Below, one piece after another: positions 8,593 to 15,904 of a DNA stretch of 64,000 nt; position 1 is the first letter of the stretch; every line of letters begins with the position of its first letter. Below the pieces are notes generated by a model. That model had not been told where the DNA came from and searched no databases. It worked only from the letters and a program-made list of their open reading frames with translations. The translations under genes and the position numbers were made by a program. Origin of the DNA: Lachnospiraceae bacterium (GTDB taxonomy: Bacteria; Bacillota; Clostridia; Lachnospirales; Lachnospiraceae); contig CAJTFL010000006.1 of the NCBI GenBank assembly GCA_910575565.1, forward strand, positions 150,329 through 214,328, given 5' to 3'.

Positions 8593-9264
8593 TTGAATTT
8601 AAAACAGAGAATCATCAACAAGGTTGAAAGAACGGAAATAGGGAAACAGTTTATCGGAGAGCAACGTTCACGAATCATTTTATTTGCGGTATTCAGCTTT
8701 TCCCGAAATCTTTTATATGCTTTCTATAATGGTGCGCTTGGCATAATCAATCATTCAGCATGGTTTATAATTATGTGTGCTTATCATATCGTTTTAAGTA
8801 CCATGCGTTTGAGTGTTATTTTGTGTGAACAGAAGAATAAAAATATATCTTCCAGTGACATAGAATATTTTGTGATGAAGTTATGTGGTGTATTGCTTAT
8901 CTTGTTGAATTTTGTTTTAGCGGGAGCAATTTATATTAGCTTGTCACGCAATATTGCCACAAAGCATGGTGAAATCGTTATGATTACGATTGCTGCCTAT
9001 ACGTTTTATAAAGTAACTATGACAGTTATCAAAGCTGTAAAGCAGCACAAGAATCCCTCCCCATTGCTTTCGGTTATCCGTTGCATTGGTTATGCAGAAG
9101 TAGCCGCATCTGTTTTGACCTTGCAGCGTTCTATGCTTGTTTCTTTTCGTGGAATGAGTGATACAGATATTCGTACAATGAATATATTAACCGGGAGTGC
9201 TGTTTATTTGTTTGTACTGATACTTGGAATTGTATTGATAACAAAAGGAAAAAGGAAAGGATAA
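8593..9264 (+). CDS. Multispanning membrane protein of unknown function
   Basis: A 223-residue product with a TTG start at 8593. After a basic N-terminus (MNLKQRIINKVERTEIGKQF) come about six hydrophobic segments, for example IILFAVFSFSRNLLYAFY, VLLILLNFVLAGAIYI and AVYLFVLILGIVLIT. I do not recognise the family. Codon use is AT-rich, unlike the chromosome outside the element. It is followed after 6 bases by a truncated small gene that often accompanies such genes in gut Firmicutes (recollection, not checked). A role as cargo of the spoIIID element is inferred only from position. Confidence 0.6.
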   Translation: MNLKQRIINKVERTEIGKQFIGEQRSRIILFAVFSFSRNLLYAFYNGALGIINHSAWFIIMCAYHIVLSTMRLSVILCEQKNKNISSSDIEYFVMKLCGVLLILLNFVLAGAIYISLSRNIATKHGEIVMITIAAYTFYKVTMTVIKAVKQHKNPSPLLSVIRCIGYAEVAASVLTLQRSMLVSFRGMSDTDIRTMNILTGSAVYLFVLILGIVLITKGKRKG

Positions 9265-9270
9265 ATTATA

Positions 9271-9357
9271 ATGGCAAATTCTAAAATCGTAAAAGTTAAT
9301 GAAAAAATTGCGGAAAAAACAAAAAACACTTTACCAACGGACACAGGAAAAATGTAA
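9271..9357 (+). pseudogene. Truncated small conserved protein (MANSKIVK family)
   Basis: The frame reads MANSKIVKVNEKIAEK and then diverges to a stop after 28 residues. Full-length relatives are about 60 residues and continue with a charged repeat-like tail, so this looks truncated. It sits 6 bases after the membrane protein gene and is probably co-transcribed. Confidence 0.4.
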
Positions 9358-9394
9358 CCATGTAAGTCCATTGTGAGAAAAAGAGGGAATTTCC

Positions 9395-9568
9395 ATGGCT
9401 TGTACGGAAGCATACAAGGAACATACCGAATACATATTTAACGCCTTTTGCAGAGTTGTCATACACTATGCAGCAATCAACGCATGGCGTGAGAGGGATA
9501 AGCGGCGGCTTATCGCTGCCCTGTTCCAGTTCCGCTTTGGTGAACAGCCATACCCCAAAACTGAATAA
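9395..9568 (+). pseudogene. Fused remnant of a conjugative-element sigma-like gene
   Basis: A 57-codon frame reads MACTEAYKEHTEYIFNAFCRVVIHYAAINAWRERDKR, which resembles the opening of sigma-70-like regulators carried by clostridial conjugative elements. It then continues as LIAALFQFRFGEQPYPKTE, the tail of a different gene of such elements. The product is thus a deletion fusion, probably without function. Confidence 0.45.
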
Positions 9569-10103
9569 CCGCCGCCACATAGAACGGCACACTAAGACAG
9601 GAAATCATAAAAAGGGTTCCTGTTTTTTTGCGTTTATTTTCGGCGTTTTTGAAAAACCGCCGTATTGCCCCACGAAAAGGGAAACATGACACGCTCTTTG
9701 TTTGGCAGTTTTTAATTTTCGGTGGTGTGGGGAATGAAAGGAAAATGAAGAAATTTTTCAAAAATCCCTCCTATCCGGGCTTGTGTGGTTTTGTAAGGAA
9801 TGAGGGAAAATTTCAGCAAATCAACGTCCATTTTACATTTTGCGGGTTTGTAGGTATTAGGGGGAGAAATGTTTCCGCAGCTTTGGCAGAATCCCCGCCC
9901 CGTCCGCCTGGGGTATCAGAAAATGCCATGAGATATTTTCGCCGGAACGCAACAAACCCGCCGCCAATAGCCGGATAGTAAGCGAACAGACCATACAGCG
10001 CAGTTTCTTAGAGCAAGATTCTGCCACAGTACCAAATTTCGCCTGCCGGCTTATTTTGTCCTATGGGAATCTTGTTGGGGTTGCCACCCCAAACCCGCCT
10101 TTG
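9557..10103 (+). repeat. Conjugative-element segment, copy A (inside spoIIID element)
   Basis: About 550 bases clearly homologous to 55587-56066. Shared blocks include ACTGAATAACCGCCGC, a hairpin around GACAGGAAATCA...GTTTCCTGTTTTTTTGCG, TTAGAGCAAGATTCT, CACAGTACCAAATTTCGC and TTTTGTCCTATGGGAATCTT. The segment shows no convincing coding frame. It corresponds to the intergenic region seen before mobilisation genes in clostridial conjugative elements (recollection). Here it is fused to a DnaC fragment at its right end. Confidence 0.7.
10075..10092 (+). other. oriT-like inverted repeat, copy A
   Basis: TTGGGGTTGCCACCCCAA folds into a 7-bp stem with a TGCC loop. The same 18 bases are conserved in copy B at 56047-56064. 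A stem of this kind upstream of mobilisation genes suggests a relaxase recognition site (inference). Confidence 0.4.
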
Positions 10104-10457
10104 CAGCTTCCCCTGCTTATCCTTGATGATTTCGGCATGGAGCGTGGCACGGAATACGGCTTAGAGCAAGTCTATAACGTGATAGACAGCCGATACCGAA
10201 GCGGCAAGCCCTTAATCGTGACAACGAACCTTATTCTTGAAGAATTGCAGAACCCGGAGGACGCCGCCCATGCTCGTATCTATGACCGCCTTACGGAAAT
10301 GTGCTGCCCCGTCTGCATTACCGGGGAGAATTTCAGAAAAACAAAAGCGAGGGAGAAAATGGAGAGGCTGAGATTACTTATGAATGGAGCAAAAAATAAG
10401 GACTATTTTTCTGTTTTTGCTCATAGTTATGGACAAGGGGTTAGGGTAGCAAGATGA
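10104..10457 (+). pseudogene. C-terminal fragment of a DnaC/IstB-like ATPase
   Basis: The frame reads LLILDDFGMERGTEYGLEQV (Walker B of DnaC-like helicase loaders), then VIDSRYRSGKPLIVTTN with sensor 1, and ARIYDRLTEMCCPVCITGENFR with the arginine finger. The Walker A half is absent and the 5' end is fused to the repeat segment. Such genes belong to conjugative elements. The fragment may be untranslated. Confidence 0.65.
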
Positions 10458-10475
10458 AATGGAGGTGGTTTCACT

Positions 10476-10655
10476 ATCGTTAATAAGGTTAAATTAAATT
10501 TCCGCTTTCACAATCCTAATACAGCGGAAGAAACTGCCAATTACATACTTAAAATATTTCTTGAAGCAAATCAAGAGAAATTGGATAGGGTATTGCAGGA
10601 AAGTGTAAAAGAAGAAATGTTTCAGACAGCAGAAATCAGGAGCCATTCAGAATGA
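10476..10655 (+). pseudogene. Small conjugative-element protein lacking a standard start
   Basis: Sixty codons reading VNKVKLNFRFHNPNTAEETA and YILKIFLEANQEKLDRVL up to a TGA. GGAGGTGG lies about 8 bases before an ATC codon at the position where a start is expected, suggesting loss of an ATG, or rare ATC initiation. A conserved small protein of clostridial mobile elements by recollection; function unknown. The coding end overlaps a terminator. Confidence 0.45.
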
Positions 10656-10667
10656 GTGGCTCCTTTT
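10639..10667 (+). terminator. Intrinsic terminator
   Basis: GGAGCCA and TGGCTCC pair around an 11-base loop and are followed by TTTT. It overlaps the stop codon of the small upstream frame. Confidence 0.7.
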
Positions 10668-10785
10668 ACGATTGGTGATTGCGTAATGACTGAATTTAAG
10701 CTAAAATAGTATTAAATTAGTTCTAGGAAGTCCTGGTTTAGTCATAGAATTTAGTCATAGAGTGATGAAAGGTGGGTGTGCCAAA

Positions 10786-12453
10786 ATGATTTACACAGAT
10801 GCACAGCTGAAAGAAAAAATCGTAGCGCTGATAGATTCTTTTGAAAATGAAGTGGCTGAATTCAAAGAGGCCAGAAGTAATTTTTCATTCAATGATATTG
10901 GAAAATACTTTTCTGCTTTGAGTAATGAAGCAAATTTGCGCGGCTTATCGGAAGCGTGGCTGATTTTTGGGATATCAGACAGTAAAGAGTTTGTGGGAAC
11001 AGAGTTTCGAAAGCAGGGTGGGCTTCAAAATCTGAAGCGGGAAGTTGTAAATGGTACAAATGAGAGATTGACCTTTATGGAAATTTATGAGATGTCTATG
11101 AATGAGTGCAGAGTTATCGCATTTCAGATTCCGCCAGCAATAAGGGGAATTCCCACTACATGGCAGGGAGCCGCTTATGCCAGAGAGCATGAATCAGTGT
11201 CGCCGCTGCCAATGAATAAAATGGATTTAATCAGAAGTCAGATTGGAATGGATTGGTCAAAAGAAATCGTGGAGGGCGCTGCTCTGGATGATTTAGATGA
11301 GGAAGCCGTGAAACGGGCAAGAGAATTGTTTTCAAAACGGCAGAGCGACCGTAAAAAGGCACAGGAGATTTTGAAAAAACTGTCCGATATAGAGGTGTTG
11401 AATAAGGCGGGAATTACAATAAAGGGCAATATTACAAGAACAGCCTTGCTCCTTTTGGGAAAAAGTGAATCTCATTATTTTTTTGACGGTTTTATTCCGA
11501 GAATAACATGGACGCTTTATAATGCGGATAATTCGGTAAAGACTTATGAGCATTTTGATATGCCGCTGTTGTTAGCTGTTGATAAGGTATATTCCAGGAT
11601 TCGAAATGTGAAGTATCGTTATATAGCAGGACAGCAAACCTTGTTTCCAGACGAAGTGGATCAATATGAGCCGGAGATGATTAAAGAGATTCTCAATAAT
11701 TGTATTGCGCATCAGGATTATCGGCTGAGAGGAAAAATAAATGTAGAAGAATTTGAGGACAAGCTTGTTTTTATCAATGAGGGCGGATTTATCCCGGAAA
11801 CAATTGAGCAGGCGTTAGAACCTGGGTATAAACCACCTTACTATCGCAATATGTTCTTGTGTAATGCCATGGTAAATTTGTATATGATTGATACAAATTC
11901 TATGGGAATACCTATGATGTATCAGATTCAGAGGGATAAATGCTTTCCGTTACCAACATATAATCTGGATACCATGAACAGGGTCAAAGTTATGGTTTAT
12001 GGGAAGATATTGGATAAAAACTATACACAGCTATTGTATGCCAATGGAGAACTTGATATACACACAGTATTTTTATTGGATAAGGTTCAAAAGAAAGAAA
12101 CGATTTCCAAAGAGAACTTTAAAATTTTGAGAAAACAGGGATTGGTAGAGGGAAGATATCCAAATTTGTTTGTGTCTTTTAAGGTGGCAGATACTGTAGG
12201 GCAAAAGGCAGATTATATTCGGAATAAGGGATTGGATGATGATATATGCAAACAGTTGATTGTAAAGGCATTGGAGAAGATGGGCGAAGGAAGTAAACAG
12301 GATTTGATGGAGATATTGGAAAAAGCACTGCCAGAGGTGCTAAGTGAGGATCAGAAGTCGAAGAAGGTATCGAATCTTTTGCAGGCAATGAAAAAGGATG
12401 GGCTGATTGCGGCGAGAGGAACAAATCGGTATGCGAAGTGGTACTTGGTTTGA
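10786..12453 (+). CDS. AlbA_2 (Schlafen-like) domain and ATPase-lid regulator
   Basis: A 555-residue protein. The N-terminal part (FENEVAEFKEARSNFSFNDIGKYFSALSNEANL and AWLIFGISD) is an AlbA_2/Schlafen DNA-binding domain. The middle (MIKEILNNCIAHQDYRLRGKINVEEFEDKLVFINEGG) is the GHKL-like HATPase_c_4 module, and a winged-helix-like tail follows (GSKQDLMEILEKAL). ATG 10786 is chosen because AAAGGTGG lies upstream. Such proteins are called putative DNA-binding or ATP-dependent transcriptional regulators and are frequent on mobile elements, sometimes near defence genes. A SIR2 fragment follows 46 bases later, so the two may be leftovers of a defence module (inference). Confidence 0.8.
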   Translation: MIYTDAQLKEKIVALIDSFENEVAEFKEARSNFSFNDIGKYFSALSNEANLRGLSEAWLIFGISDSKEFVGTEFRKQGGLQNLKREVVNGTNERLTFMEIYEMSMNECRVIAFQIPPAIRGIPTTWQGAAYAREHESVSPLPMNKMDLIRSQIGMDWSKEIVEGAALDDLDEEAVKRARELFSKRQSDRKKAQEILKKLSDIEVLNKAGITIKGNITRTALLLLGKSESHYFFDGFIPRITWTLYNADNSVKTYEHFDMPLLLAVDKVYSRIRNVKYRYIAGQQTLFPDEVDQYEPEMIKEILNNCIAHQDYRLRGKINVEEFEDKLVFINEGGFIPETIEQALEPGYKPPYYRNMFLCNAMVNLYMIDTNSMGIPMMYQIQRDKCFPLPTYNLDTMNRVKVMVYGKILDKNYTQLLYANGELDIHTVFLLDKVQKKETISKENFKILRKQGLVEGRYPNLFVSFKVADTVGQKADYIRNKGLDDDICKQLIVKALEKMGEGSKQDLMEILEKALPEVLSEDQKSKKVSNLLQAMKKDGLIAARGTNRYAKWYLV

Positions 12454-12499
12454 AAGTAATGCATTTTAAATAATTAGGGTGAATAATTAGGAGGAAAAG

Positions 12500-12676
12500 A
12501 TGAGATTTGATAATGAAACGTTATTTATATCTATGGTTTCAAAATATGGAATGAATTTGTATTTAGGGGCAGGGTTTTCTGTATATGCTTATCATGAGGA
12601 TGGGGAGGCGCTACCCTTAGGAGATAAGATTAATCAGAGGCTTATTAGTACATTTGGATTAAATATAAATAGATAA
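12500..12676 (+). pseudogene. Truncated SIR2-family N-terminus
   Basis: After AGGAGG and ATG the frame reads MRFDNETLFISMVSKYGMNLYLGAGFSVYA and LPLGDKINQRLISTFGL, then stops at 58 residues. The GAGFS motif with upstream hydrophobic strand is the NAD-binding start of SIR2-like proteins, which are often anti-phage NADases. Complete proteins have hundreds of residues, so this is a remnant. Bases 12677-12774 hold nothing recognisable. Confidence 0.65.
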
Positions 12677-12774
12677 TTTTAGAATCAAAAGAGTATATCT
12701 ATAGAGTGACTCAAAGAGAAATGAAAAGTTTGCTTCAAAATTTAAAAGAAATAAAAAGGGACTTTTAGTATGTA

Positions 12775-12812
12775 TAGAAACCTCTGATGTAAATTGGAGG
12801 TTTCTATTGATT
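12775..12812 (+). terminator. Perfect 10-bp hairpin before the recombinase gene
   Basis: TAGAAACCTC and GAGGTTTCTA pair perfectly around a 12-base loop, followed by TTGATTTT. It probably isolates the recombinase gene from upstream transcription. Confidence 0.6.
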
Positions 12813-12881
12813 TTGGGACATTTCTGTTATAAAATAAAGATGTAACTGAAAGGAATGAAATATAAAGAAAGGTTGTTGCGT

Positions 12882-14417
12882 ATGAATATAGCTGCCTACT
12901 GCCGTGTTTCCACAGACAAATCCGACCAGCTTAACAGCTTGGAAGCCCAGAAGAAGTTTTTTACCGAGTATACCGAAAAGAACGGTCACAACCTTGTAAG
13001 ATTATATGCGGACGAGGGGATTTCCGGCACAAAAATCAAAAATCGTAAGGAATTTTTACGCCTAATGCGTGACGCACAGCATGGTTTATTTGATATGGTA
13101 GTGGTAAAGGATATTTCCCGTTTTGCTCGTAATACCGTAGACCTTTTACAAAGTATCCGTACATTAAAGGCGTTAGGCATAGAAACCACATTCTTAACAG
13201 CAAATATGACTGTTTTAGGGCAGTCGGAATTTGTCTTGACAATTTTTGGAGCATTGGCGCAGGAGGAAAGCGCGAACACTTCCAAACGTGTGAAGTTCGG
13301 AAAGAAAATGAACGCAGAAAAGGGCAGAGTGCCAAATATCGTTTACGGATATGACAAGACCATTGGAGATTATTTCAATCTTGCAATCAATGAGGGAGAA
13401 GCAAGGATTGTAAAACAGATTTATGACTGGTATTTGAATGAGGGCTACGGTGCGGCCAAAATAGCGAATATGCTCAACGAGAGAGGATTGAAAACAAAGC
13501 GTAATTGCAGCTTTAGCCAAAATGCCGTTTGCCGTATTCTAACCAATGAGCTTTATACCGGGAAAATTATCAATGGAAAACAGGAAGTTACCGATTTTCT
13601 CACAGGTACAAGGGCAGGAAAGGACGAATCGGAGTGGTTCGTTACCGACCGCCCCGATTTGCGAATCATAGAGCCGGAGCAGTTCGACAGGGCACAGGAA
13701 ATCCTGCACGGGCGGCATGATACCTTTCGTATCAAACATGAACGCCAAAGCAATAAATATCTGTTCAGTACGCTTATTAAGTGCAAGGAATGTGGCTGGT
13801 CATTCAGGCGCACTGTCCGCACCTATAAGAATACTTACGTCCGTTGGGTATGTTCCGGGCATAATGGCAAGGGTGCGGATAGCTGCCCCAATGCGGTGAC
13901 AGTGGACGAGGACGAGCTGATTCGGGCGTTGGAGGAATACTTTGCCGGGCTTTTGAAAGCAAAGAAGAATATTATCAGCTATGTGGTAAAAGAATTTACA
14001 AAGATATATAAGGCAAAGGACGATAACGAGAATTACGAAAAGGAGTTAAACGACCGGCTTGCCAAACTGAAAAAGACCCGTCAAAAATATATGGATATGT
14101 ATACCGATGATTTGATTAGCCGACAAGAACTGAATGAAAAAATCGGCGGCATGAAATCAGAAATGGAACGGTTGGAAAATGAGTTGAAATTGGTACAATA
14201 CAACTTAGATAAAGGCGACCAGTTAGAGGACATCATCAAAAAGACATTCCAAAGCATTGAGGATATTACTTCTGTCCGGGACATGACGAATGAGCAGTTA
14301 AAGAAGATTATCCAGAAAATTGAGGTAGATAAGGACGCAAACGTAGATATTTACCTGCGTTTGTTTGGAGATTTGGGTTTAGACGAAAACATTCTAATTT
14401 GTAACGACGAAACATAA
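12882..14417 (+). CDS. Large serine recombinase of the spoIIID element
   Basis: A 511-residue site-specific recombinase. The resolvase domain starts MNIAAYCRVSTDKSDQLNSL with the catalytic serine in RVST, followed by DEGISGTKIKNRKEFLRLM and VVKDISRFARNTVDLL. The recombinase domain (GYDKTIGDYFNLAINEGEA to NELYTGKIINGKQ) is followed by a zinc ribbon (CKECG and C-x-GHNG...C) and a long coiled coil (residues about 360-450). It is full length without frameshifts. ATG 12882 has AAAGG at proper spacing, while the ATG at 12855 has its Shine-Dalgarno too close. Its stop codon TAA (14415-14417) overlaps the right recombination core. The protein is the same class as SpoIVCA, which excises the skin element from sigK. 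Confidence 0.93.
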   Translation: MNIAAYCRVSTDKSDQLNSLEAQKKFFTEYTEKNGHNLVRLYADEGISGTKIKNRKEFLRLMRDAQHGLFDMVVVKDISRFARNTVDLLQSIRTLKALGIETTFLTANMTVLGQSEFVLTIFGALAQEESANTSKRVKFGKKMNAEKGRVPNIVYGYDKTIGDYFNLAINEGEARIVKQIYDWYLNEGYGAAKIANMLNERGLKTKRNCSFSQNAVCRILTNELYTGKIINGKQEVTDFLTGTRAGKDESEWFVTDRPDLRIIEPEQFDRAQEILHGRHDTFRIKHERQSNKYLFSTLIKCKECGWSFRRTVRTYKNTYVRWVCSGHNGKGADSCPNAVTVDEDELIRALEEYFAGLLKAKKNIISYVVKEFTKIYKAKDDNENYEKELNDRLAKLKKTRQKYMDMYTDDLISRQELNEKIGGMKSEMERLENELKLVQYNLDKGDQLEDIIKKTFQSIEDITSVRDMTNEQLKKIIQKIEVDKDANVDIYLRLFGDLGLDENILICNDET

Positions 14418-14577
14418 AGACGTAACCGACCGCCTGGAGCATATCAATCCCGCCCTGGCTGCCCAGGCGCGGATTGTGCTGGATGTGAATAAATCGGAGC
14501 GTCATATCCGGGGAGGGATGGCCACTAGAGAGAAGTACCAGCACAGGCTGACCATCTGCAGCAAGGAGGATGAGTAA
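14413..14577 (+). CDS. spoIIID: spoIIID, C-terminal part (interrupted gene)
   Basis: From CAT AAA GAC the frame reads KDVTDRLEHINPALAAQARI, then VLDVNKSERHIRGGMATREK, which is colinear with the C-terminal half of SpoIIID (family pattern KDLTERL-INP-L and SIRHLRGGEAT). There is no start codon or ribosome binding site for it here; it makes sense only joined to the N-terminal part at 8258-8371. It ends with SKEDE and TAA, followed by a terminator. The frame across the joint keeps the recognition helix sequence SKSTVHKD intact. Confidence 0.9.
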   Translation, partial: HKDVTDRLEHINPALAAQARIVLDVNKSERHIRGGMATREKYQHRLTICSKEDE

Positions 14578-14581
14578 AATG

Positions 14582-14613
14582 AAAAGAGCCATTCCGGGGA
14601 GTGGCTCTTTTTT
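14582..14613 (+). terminator. Intrinsic terminator of spoIIID
   Basis: AAAAGAGCCA pairs with TGGCTCTTTT around a 10-base loop, followed by further T residues, 5 bases after the spoIIID stop. Confidence 0.85.
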
Positions 14614-14644
14614 CGGCTGCTTATGAAAAGAATTATCTGGTACG

Positions 14645-14800
14645 CTAGAGCGTGTTTGAAAAATACTTTCCGTCAGATGTACGTCACAATTTGTGGGACA
14701 CCGAAGGCGCACCTTGTGGGTATTTGGCCTGAATGGGGGCTAAATATATCGCAAAGTGGGGCGTGCAGATGGCGGGAATGATTTTTCAAACACGCTCTAG
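14645..14800 (+). repeat. MITE-like repeat, copy B with perfect 20-bp ends
   Basis: The 156-bp unit starts with CTAGAGCGTGTTTGAAAAAT and ends with its exact complement. It contains no gene. A diverged copy occurs at 4565-4749. The ends and length fit a miniature inverted-repeat transposable element. Confidence 0.75.
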
Positions 14801-14814
14801 GTTAAGTGAAAAAA

Positions 14815-14826
14815 GTGTGGTATAAT
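14815..14826 (+). promoter_or_regulatory. Extended -10 promoter before truA
   Basis: TGTGGTATAAT gives a perfect -10 with a TGN extension; the -35 region is weak. It begins transcription of the hairpin-rich leader. Confidence 0.55.
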
Positions 14827-14831
14827 ATAGC

Positions 14832-14963
14832 TTATCGAAATTTGCGGAGCAAATTTCGATAAAAGGTGCAAAGCACCGTAAATCTAATGACAGGGTTCGC
14901 GTAGCGGTTCCTGGAATGTAGCTTGCAAGGGCGAACTTCGTAAGCTAACGAACGGCTTTGCCG
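14832..14963 (+). other. Hairpin-rich leader or small RNA upstream of truA
   Basis: Consecutive small hairpins follow the promoter: a perfect 14-bp stem with a GGA loop (14832-14862), GGTGC-AAA-GCACC (14865-14877), CAGG/CCTG and AGCTT/AAGCT pairs, and ACGGC-TTT-GCCGT (14951-14963). A second TATAAT lies at 14969. I recognise no riboswitch family. It could be a stand-alone RNA or a repeat cluster. Confidence 0.4.
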
Positions 14964-15085
14964 TGAGTTATAATATCCACGCAATCAAATATAGAAAGGA
15001 TAAAAGGCAAACACACCCTTTCCCGTATTGTGTTTGCGCCTTGACGGAAATGCGGCCATTTCCCTTTGAGGCTGGGTGCAAAACG

Positions 15086-15835
15086 ATGAAGCAAAACTAT
15101 AAATTGATCATTGCCTATGACGGCACACGTTACTACGGATGGGAACGCCAGCCAGGCACGGAGATGACGATTCAGGGGAAGCTGGAGCAGGTTTTGGGGC
15201 GGATGGCAGGGCATCCGGTGGAGCTAACCGGAGCAGGAAGGACGGATGCAGGGGTTCATGCCAAAGGGATGGTGGCAAATGTCCGCCTGGCGCTGGAGGC
15301 AGGGATGGAAGAAAAGGAAATCCGCAGCTATATGAACCGTTACCTGCCGGAGGATATCTGCGTCCGGGAAGTAAAAAAAGCTTCTGACAGGTTCCATAGC
15401 CGGTATAACGCATTAGGAAAGACGTATTGCTACACGTGTTATGCAGGCGAGTTAAAGCCGGTGTTTAACCGGAAGTATGTGTATGTCCTGGAGGAAGCGC
15501 CGGATGTGGAAAAGATGCGGCAGGCGGCAAAATATCTGACAGGAACCCATGACTATAAAAGCTTTTGCCATAACCCAAAGATGAAAAAGTCCACCGTCCG
15601 CAGCGTAGATCGGATAGAGATCGCTAGAAAAGGCGATTATTTGAACTTCACTTACCATGGGACAGGTTTTTTGCAGTATATGGTGCGGATTTTAACGGGA
15701 ACCCTTTTAGAGACCGGGTGGGGAAAGCGCACGCCGGAAAGCATGGCGGAGCTTTTGGAGGCGAAAAACCGCGTGCTGGCAGGCTTTACAGCACCAGCCC
15801 AGGGGCTTTGTCTGGTGGAAGTGGATTATGATTGA
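15086..15835 (+). CDS. truA: tRNA pseudouridine(38-40) synthase TruA
   Basis: TruA makes pseudouridine at positions 38-40 in the anticodon arm of tRNAs. The 249-residue protein begins MKQNYKLIIAYDGTRYYGW and carries GAGRTDAGVHA with the catalytic aspartate, then RFHSRYNALGKTYCY, FCHNPKMKKSTVRSV and FLQYMVRILTG near the C-terminus. Length is usual. ATG 15086 is chosen over upstream in-frame codons because the conserved N-terminus starts here. It is followed 69 bases later by cbiK. Confidence 0.95.
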   Translation: MKQNYKLIIAYDGTRYYGWERQPGTEMTIQGKLEQVLGRMAGHPVELTGAGRTDAGVHAKGMVANVRLALEAGMEEKEIRSYMNRYLPEDICVREVKKASDRFHSRYNALGKTYCYTCYAGELKPVFNRKYVYVLEEAPDVEKMRQAAKYLTGTHDYKSFCHNPKMKKSTVRSVDRIEIARKGDYLNFTYHGTGFLQYMVRILTGTLLETGWGKRTPESMAELLEAKNRVLAGFTAPAQGLCLVEVDYD

Positions 15836-15904
15836 TGATTTTCATAAAAGCATAACGCAGTTTTGTATCAAAAGAAAAATCTTCTTTACGAAAGGGTAAT
15901 TGAT

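Larger units (their letters stand above)
8369..14415 (+). mobile_element. Recombinase-encoding element inserted in spoIIID (skin-like)
   Basis: A 6,044-bp insertion between the two halves of spoIIID. The core ACATA occurs at 8368-8372 and 14412-14416, and exact recombination there restores the spoIIID frame. The right end carries a large serine recombinase whose stop codon lies inside the junction, the layout of the skin element in sigK. Contents from left: a membrane protein, remnants of conjugative-element genes with an oriT-like hairpin, an AlbA_2 ATPase, a SIR2 fragment and the recombinase. The element is more AT-rich than its flanks. It could be excised during sporulation or be a fixed insertion; the intact recombinase favours the first. 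Confidence 0.88.

Noticed and set aside
9628..9978. 116-codon frame in copy A of the conjugative-element segment
   Set aside because: Copy B keeps the nucleotide blocks but shifts the frames and the codons are not conserved, so it looks non-coding.
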